A DNA stretch of 64,000 nt, from contig CAJFCJ010000019.1 in assembly GCA_904063045.1 (NCBI GenBank), forward strand, positions 3,168,684 to 3,232,683. Reading direction: 5' to 3'. Position 1 is the first letter of the stretch. Every line of letters begins with the position of its first letter. Below are positions 59,355 to 64,000 of this stretch, piece after piece. Source of the stretch: Dimorphilus gyrociliatus. Lineage: Eukaryota > Annelida > Polychaeta > Dinophilidae. Under the pieces are notes generated by a model that was given only the letters and a program-made list of their open reading frames with translations, did not search any database and was not told the origin of the DNA. A program made the translations under genes and the position numbers.

Positions 59355-62061
59355 TTCTGAAAAATATTGTTTAGGGTCATGGATAAACTATTAGGGCGGA
59401 AATGTAAAATATATTGCATTTATATTATAATTAAGGATTGTTAATGAACATCTAAGGCCATGCCGCCTAAAGCTAGTGACTGAGAGAGCTGCAATTTATA
59501 GCCGTCTCGCACCACTTCGTTTCGGAAGTGGTTTACTATATCGGCTCTTTGATGTGTTTAATCGTTGAAAAGAATTTGCGCACCGTCACCCCCACCTAGC
59601 TAATAAAGTTTTACCAAACACGTTAATCTGACAAAGACCCTTCCGGTCAGCTCGTTCGATTCGCATCGAATCACCAGGGGTTCGGACAAGAGCAATCATT
59701 TTGTATATAGATAGGGTGATTAACTTTGCAAAATTGTATATATATATACATTTGATCAGATATGTATATCAATTTTGTATTAATCGCAGTTTGTTACATA
59801 GTTGATTGAATGAAGAATGAAAACATTAAAATTTTCCGAATATCTTGCATATATTGAAACATAAATGAAATTCCAGTCAACGTGTCAAACTTATGACGTT
59901 CGTTGTCTTTTCGAGTGGTTTATTCTCAACAAGCCCACATACCAGCCACGCCTAAGGCCATAACTGCATTGATATTCGACAATTTATCGCTTCGGTGAAC
60001 TGATGATTTTCTTCATACATATGCAACACCTCTCTCCTTCTTTGTGTACATTATTCGTAAGCCAAATGCATATATTAATATAATATATAGACTTGTAATT
60101 TTCCACTTTGAATATTACTGTTGTAATTTGAATAATTTAGTTTATGTTTATGATTCCATGGATTTTTTTTTACTTCTTTTTTTTGGAGCTAAATTTATTT
60201 TATCCTCTCTTTTTTTATCCCCAACACAGTATAAATAAGAGAAATCAGTTTACACGAAATCTCAATGGCTTGCCTCGATTTTGGAGTGTTCTGATTTATC
60301 AGCAGATAAGTACAAGGTGATACAGGTACAACGCCCGGCGCCGCTAAAGCTTCAAAGTGAAAAGGAGTAAAGTTGAAGTTGACAGGCGTCTAGCTCGCTT
60401 TTTAAACTGTTTACCTACGTTTTGTAATCACTCGGTATTGTTTGCAGTGCGTATACGAAGGTACGTGATTCCTCTTCTTTTCTTATCACCATATGCATTT
60501 TACAATAGAAGACTTAAACTGTTGAAGAGTCACTCATTTATGTATAAATTTTAGACGTTTTGTTTGCATAATAACGAATGGAATTTGCTAGGCCTCAGAA
60601 TTATCTTTGGGCCTTTTAAGCAAATGATTGAAGAGTATTACGTCATTTTCCCAGTCAATTCCCACAACTTTTCATCTATTCGAAATCAGAGCAAAATATT
60701 CGTTGAACGAGTGCGAAACGTGCCGATTACTTCCTGTCTTAGTTGAGCACGTGTTTGAAGCATATTTCTGACAAACCCATATTAAATAGTTGTACTATGT
60801 GGAATTTCATCAATCTTCTCAATCTTGCATCAATTAGCTTGAAATACGACACTATTGATCATGGATCATTCAGACTCCGAAATACAATGTCGCATTCTCG
60901 AGTCTCTTGCATAACCGCTCCTTTCGTAGCCATTCGCAAAATGCTCGTTTGACGAATCTATAAAAAGCATTCGGTTAATCCTTATATACCTGCGTTGACC
61001 CCTGCTTGACCAGTATTTTATTTACGCCCTCCTCTATATACCATACATTTCCTAAGTGGCACCATTCAATTAACATTTTCATAAAACACACCTGTGCATA
61101 ACGTATCATATTATGTAACAACATTTGGGACATTGACTGATTAGGTGTTTACCAGACGCGTGCCCATGAGTAAGAAACAACTATGCTATCCTTAGTAAAC
61201 GAGTGGATGCATAAGTACAGTATGTAAATTTGGAAGGTTCAAAGTTCAAGCGTCAGTTAAATTAGTTCTACGTACCAGCGATCGTTTCCTATTTCGCGAT
61301 CTGATTTTACGGTACAGGTGTCGATTTATCAATTGTGCAGATAACGGGCTAAACACATTAAACATTTACTACACAAAATACTAGGATTAATGTCCGTTTT
61401 AAGAACAGTAAACGATAAAGTTTATTTTTATTTTCATAAATTATCTATCAGCAATATAATGAATCTTTTGTTAAAAGATTTTTATATTTTCCAGCGTAGC
61501 CTTTTGTTTACTATATATATTTTTGAGATTACCACCATCATCATTGGGTTATCATCCTATTAACAATAGATGATAAGATAATCTCTGTCGATAACTTTCA
61601 AGATCCTATTGCTCTTACTAGCTTTAGTGCCTGGGATAGCGTGAATAAAATATATTAGTCTTTTTTTGCTGATTCTTAACAAACAACTTTGATCTGGTTT
61701 CATTAGAATTTTAATTCTTAATGAAATTTTTATATATATAATGATACCAACGGAGTTTAAAGTATCATAAAGAACATATTTAAGAGCGCAGGTGCGTTCC
61801 AACATATACTATCTAACAAGATTTAAGTGTTTTTCTGAGACTGGTCAAAGCCTGTTGTTGTGATATTCGAGTGCTAAATATGTTCTGATTGTTTGCTGTA
61901 CGGCACCGACGCGATCGGGCGTCAATTAGAAGTTATAAGAGAGCATCGGAATGTGAGGCGGAGTCTGATCGCTGATTGGATAGAGTAAAATTATAAATAG
62001 GCGTACGGAACTTTTCGCGTAAATCTTTAGCGTTTGACACGCGCTCACTACGGGCATTGGA

Positions 62062-64000
62062 ATGTGTACGAATTTAACGAAATCTGATACATTTCCCACA
62101 GGATGCGAAAGGAGCTTTTCTCTTCATCGGACAGCTACAGATCCTGGCGTTTACTCTTATCAAATTCCTGATAGGTTGGTTTTGGTTCCGTCGGCTGTAG
62201 AGAAACAATCGTCTGGCTTAATAAGAGACGTTTTCTATGAATGTAAAAAATTAGCATCTTACGCTCTTCCACTCTCCTTCTCCTTCAACTGTCTTGTCTT
62301 CAAAAGTAAACCTTTAATCAATAGACAAAATGAATATGGTATAGTTGTTGTTTTGTGCCCATCAAGCCATGGAGTAGAGGATCAAAGGTGGAGGAACTAT
62401 GGCGAAGCAGAGCTTATTGGGGCATGCTTTGCTCCTAAATTTATTAAACCAGGTTTGTTTTATATTTCAAAAGTTACAGCTAAGTTTTTCTTAAGTCAGT
62501 AGTTAATCAAATCAAAACTAGCTTCATAGAATGAATGGTTGACTGTGGCGGCGAGATCAAACGAAGTATTTCTATACCAACAAAAGTCCGTATTCGACTA
62601 GGTTAAACGTTTATCGTCAGACAGTTTTGATGAATGCATAAGTTAGACATAATCTTTCTCTGTTAAGAAAATATAGAATTTCAAAAAGTTTTTATCCTCT
62701 TATCTAATTGAAGAAGCTTTATACTTAAAATGGTGCTGATTTTATATTCAACTATATGGTACGCTCATATGGTTTTCCAGCACGAAGCTTTTAGGCTATT
62801 CAATATTGATTTAAGCGATTGCTGACAGCCTACAGCAGTATTCTTTCTATAGGATTTAAAGCACAAGTAGGCCTAAACAGGCGCGGCGTCGAAGTTTTGA
62901 ATCTATAGACGTGTATTGACACTGGTTTTTACGCCTAACGGAACGACTGTGGAATTCGAGGATTGTTCGGTATTTGAGTATTGCTTTAAGATTTATCGAA
63001 GGGTTTTTTCTTTAAATCTTTACTTTAGGCCCAAAGTATTTAGTCTTTTGGCGTTATCGTCTAAAGTTATGCGCCGGAAATGTATTATTTCGTGGCACTT
63101 TATCTACTATATCGCATTTCGTTTAATTTGCGTTTCAAATTTTCCAGGTAAACTTCGAATACGACTGGTATCAAACTACATTAAACCGGATATTGTGCAG
63201 GACGAAGCAGGATTTTTTAAAGAGGAGAATCATTTTAGAGGTGGACAAGTGGAAAAACAATTCGCATGCTTGAATAAGGTTCGTGGGAATGAAATAATGA
63301 TAATATAAAAACACGCTATCACTACAATGGTTGTCATAACATTCGTTTCCGTTACGCTAATTACTTTAGCAGTGGTTGACACTGCGGCTTCAAAGTATTT
63401 TTGATAAACATTTGTCCTTTGTTAACAGGGAAATGGTGATTTATGCACGGGTAAAGTAGTGGTTGAGAGCGTTAGAGGGGAAACAAGCGAAACAATCTTT
63501 GAAATCAACTTATACTGGAAGAATAAAATAACACCTGATATAAATGATACTGATGAACAATGGGCTCTTTTAGCGATCAAGGAATTAGCTTGTAAGTATT
63601 TCAGATCACTGCAAATGTGTATATAATAATGTAAATATAGGCCCTAAATACCTAAATAAACGTGACCTTTGACCGAAACCTCAAATGGTCAGTTTCGCAT
63701 ATGTATATATAGCGCACGTCGTACGCGTGTCTGTTTGTTCAAAACCGCGTGGCAGGTAGGGGCCTTGTAATCGAATTTACTTTTCCCATCATTCAATATT
63801 TCTTACACGTTTAGGTATGCTTCGAATAAATGACGAAGAAAACTGGCGTATTTTAGCTCATGAATTGCACGTTAGCGAAGCTGAAATCTCGTACACCTTA
63901 ACACCCTCCCCAGATCCGATTGCAAGATTATTTTTATTATACAAACGACGCGGTGGAACACCTCAGCGATTCGTGCAATCATTGTATGCTGCCAGTAGGC
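62062..64000 (+). CDS. UNC5-like UPA/death-domain protein, partial (runs off window)
   Basis: Phase-consistent exons: 62062-62452, 63148-63278, 63429-63591 and 63815-64000 (continuing beyond the window). The last two encode a death domain, seen in INDEENWRILAHELHVSEAE, TPSPDPIARLFLLYKR and GGTPQRFVQSL. Before it, KVVVESVRGETSETIFEINL resembles the end of the UNC5 UPA domain (VRQVEGEGQIFQL-like spacing), and KLRIRLVSNYIKPD could be its start. The first exon has no recognised ZU5 signature. The ATG at 62062 may not be the true start: a good acceptor (TTTCCCACAG, ending 62101) lies inside and would allow upstream exons. Alternatives are a PIDD-like protein or an NF-kappaB p105-type death domain, though no ankyrin repeats precede it. 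Confidence 0.5.

Larger units (their letters stand above)
57933..62061. other. AT-rich noncoding DNA
   Basis: This is intergenic DNA, or an intron if the exon at 57737 belongs to the next gene. It holds CTCF-like sites (58202-58214; minus strand 58516-58531; 59301-59314; minus-strand AGATGTCGCTT near 59335-59345) and one TCF word (59547-59555). No coding frame is convincing. Confidence 0.4.

Noticed and set aside
59640-59690. TTCGATTCGCATCGAA palindrome as part of a tRNA T-arm
   Set aside because: No acceptor stem, D-arm or anticodon arm can be built around it.
63815-64000. NF-kappaB p105/p100 as the identity of the death domain
   Set aside because: The GGT(x)nLV-like end resembles p105, but the exons before it lack ankyrin repeats and fit a UPA-type domain better, so UNC5-like was preferred at moderate confidence.

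Overview
The window is nuclear DNA from an animal, most likely an invertebrate bilaterian. It is AT-rich, and genes are split by GT-AG introns, some only 54-59 nt long. The proteins are metazoan-specific: a TET dioxygenase, H2A.Z, a COUP-TF (NR2F) receptor, an Rbfox splicing factor, one TCF/LEF with a C-clamp (the invertebrate form), a KAT6-type MYST acetyltransferase, two Pitx homeobox genes and a death-domain protein that resembles the UNC5 C-terminus. I cannot name the phylum. I see no transposase, reverse transcriptase, CRISPR array, convincing tRNA or rRNA.

Layout: TET (minus, 91-4800, one coding exon); H2A.Z (minus, 5321-6041) divergent from an unrecognised two-exon gene (plus, 6183-6697); about 9 kb intergenic; NR2F (minus, 15765-17554); about 10 kb intergenic; Rbfox (plus, 28007-30909); TCF/LEF (plus, 32085-38112); about 3.8 kb intergenic; KAT6 (plus, 41960-46868); Pitx-A (plus, 47874-49556) tail-to-tail with Pitx-B (minus, 52038-53513); about 8.5 kb intergenic; UNC5-like gene (plus, from 62062, running off the window). 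Exon joins were rebuilt by eye from splice sites, and reading phase closes in every gene that I give as complete.

The main discoveries are regulatory. (1) TCF carries two tandem versions of the exon for the first half of its HMG box. Both have the same phases and they lie 26 nt apart, too close to be spliced together, so they should be mutually exclusive. (2) Introns 2-6 of the same gene hold nine exact copies of the TCF site ACATCAAAG, which suggests autoregulation, together with many GACGCC words. (3) The 93-nt RRM exon of Rbfox sits among six TGCATG sites, two of them next to its splice sites, matching the vertebrate autoregulatory exon. (4) CTCF-like AGATGGC words occur in gene-boundary DNA. 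(5) Two folded elements lie in the Rbfox 3' region and TCF intron 9. (6) The gene set matches paralogous human regions on 4q22-25, 10q21-25, 5q and 8p, so it looks like a compact remnant of an ancient linkage.

Functionally the window groups chromatin regulators (TET, H2A.Z, KAT6), Wnt output (TCF), developmental transcription factors (NR2F, Pitx) and neuronal-type regulators (Rbfox, UNC5-like). They do not form an operon; the long intergenic stretches are rich in transcription-factor motifs.
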